Shown: positions 13,605 through 13,616 of the stretch, piece by piece
Position numbering within the stretch: the first letter of the stretch is position 1
Layout: each line of letters opens with the position of its first letter
Assembly (NCBI GenBank): GCA_031367505.1
Contig: JANLPY010000284.1
Coordinates: forward strand, 1 to 13,616
Direction of reading: 5' to 3'
Length of the DNA stretch: 13,616 nucleotides
Source: JAKFWF01 sp031367505
Lineage (GTDB): Bacteria; Pseudomonadota; Alphaproteobacteria; Rhizobiales; Hyphomicrobiaceae
The notes under the pieces: generated by a model
What the model was told of the DNA's origin: nothing
The model's database searches: none
What the model saw: the letters and a program-made list of their open reading frames with translations, nothing else
Position numbers and translations under genes: made by a program

Positions 13605-13616
13605 TAGCGAGGCCCG

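Overview
The window is high-GC DNA with alphaproteobacterial character, most likely from the Hyphomicrobiales (Rhizobiales). This rests on codon use, protein flavour and the tRNA; no taxonomic marker gene is present. It looks like the edge of an ordinary chromosomal region (1 to about 1590) followed by about 12 kb of accessory, mobile-element-like DNA that reaches a tRNA-Lys gene at 13477-13552.

Left end: the 3' end of an MsbA-type ABC exporter gene (1-741) and a family-4-like glycosyltransferase gene (866-1633), both on the plus strand. They fit a cell-envelope polysaccharide locus. The glycosyltransferase stops early, inside its second domain, where a convergent membrane-protein gene begins to overlap it. 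I read this as an insertion or recombination junction near 1585-1625.

Centre: nearly all genes are on the minus strand, in two tight blocks. Block 1, in transcription order, is a GTG-started HerA/VirD4-like ATPase with a Ser/Thr-rich tail (6439-4469), a 107-aa basic protein (4466-4143) and a Replic_Relax-type protein (4138-3131). Block 2 is perhaps a 74-aa protein (11088-10864), then a second HerA/TraD-like ATPase (10828-9560), a large exported/inner-membrane PDZ protein (9538-7577) and a charged coiled-coil protein (7580-6780). Between the blocks lies one small plus-strand gene for a 60-aa heptad-repeat protein, with its own strong ribosome binding site and terminator. A polytopic membrane protein (2804-1575) lies to the left. 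Two DNA-pumping ATPases, a relaxase-like protein and a membrane/periplasmic component without any recognisable VirB-type channel suggest a compact, unfamiliar DNA-transfer or mobilisation system.

Right end: about 1.1 kb without convincing genes (11089-12176) holds a large bipartite inverted repeat, a minus-strand terminator, an AT-rich tract, three iteron-like repeats and three palindromes spaced exactly 23 bp. Next come a winged-helix protein of replication-initiator style (12548-12177) and an HTH plus coiled-coil protein (13287-12613). The coding DNA of the latter carries three clusters of GTCGCGACNN-like units at strict 10-bp spacing. A perfect DnaA box, terminator-like and direct-repeat sequences and the tRNA follow. 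This end reads as a plasmid-like replication/maintenance module. No integrase, transposase, toxin-antitoxin pair or CRISPR array was found, so how the element moves is not explained by this window.
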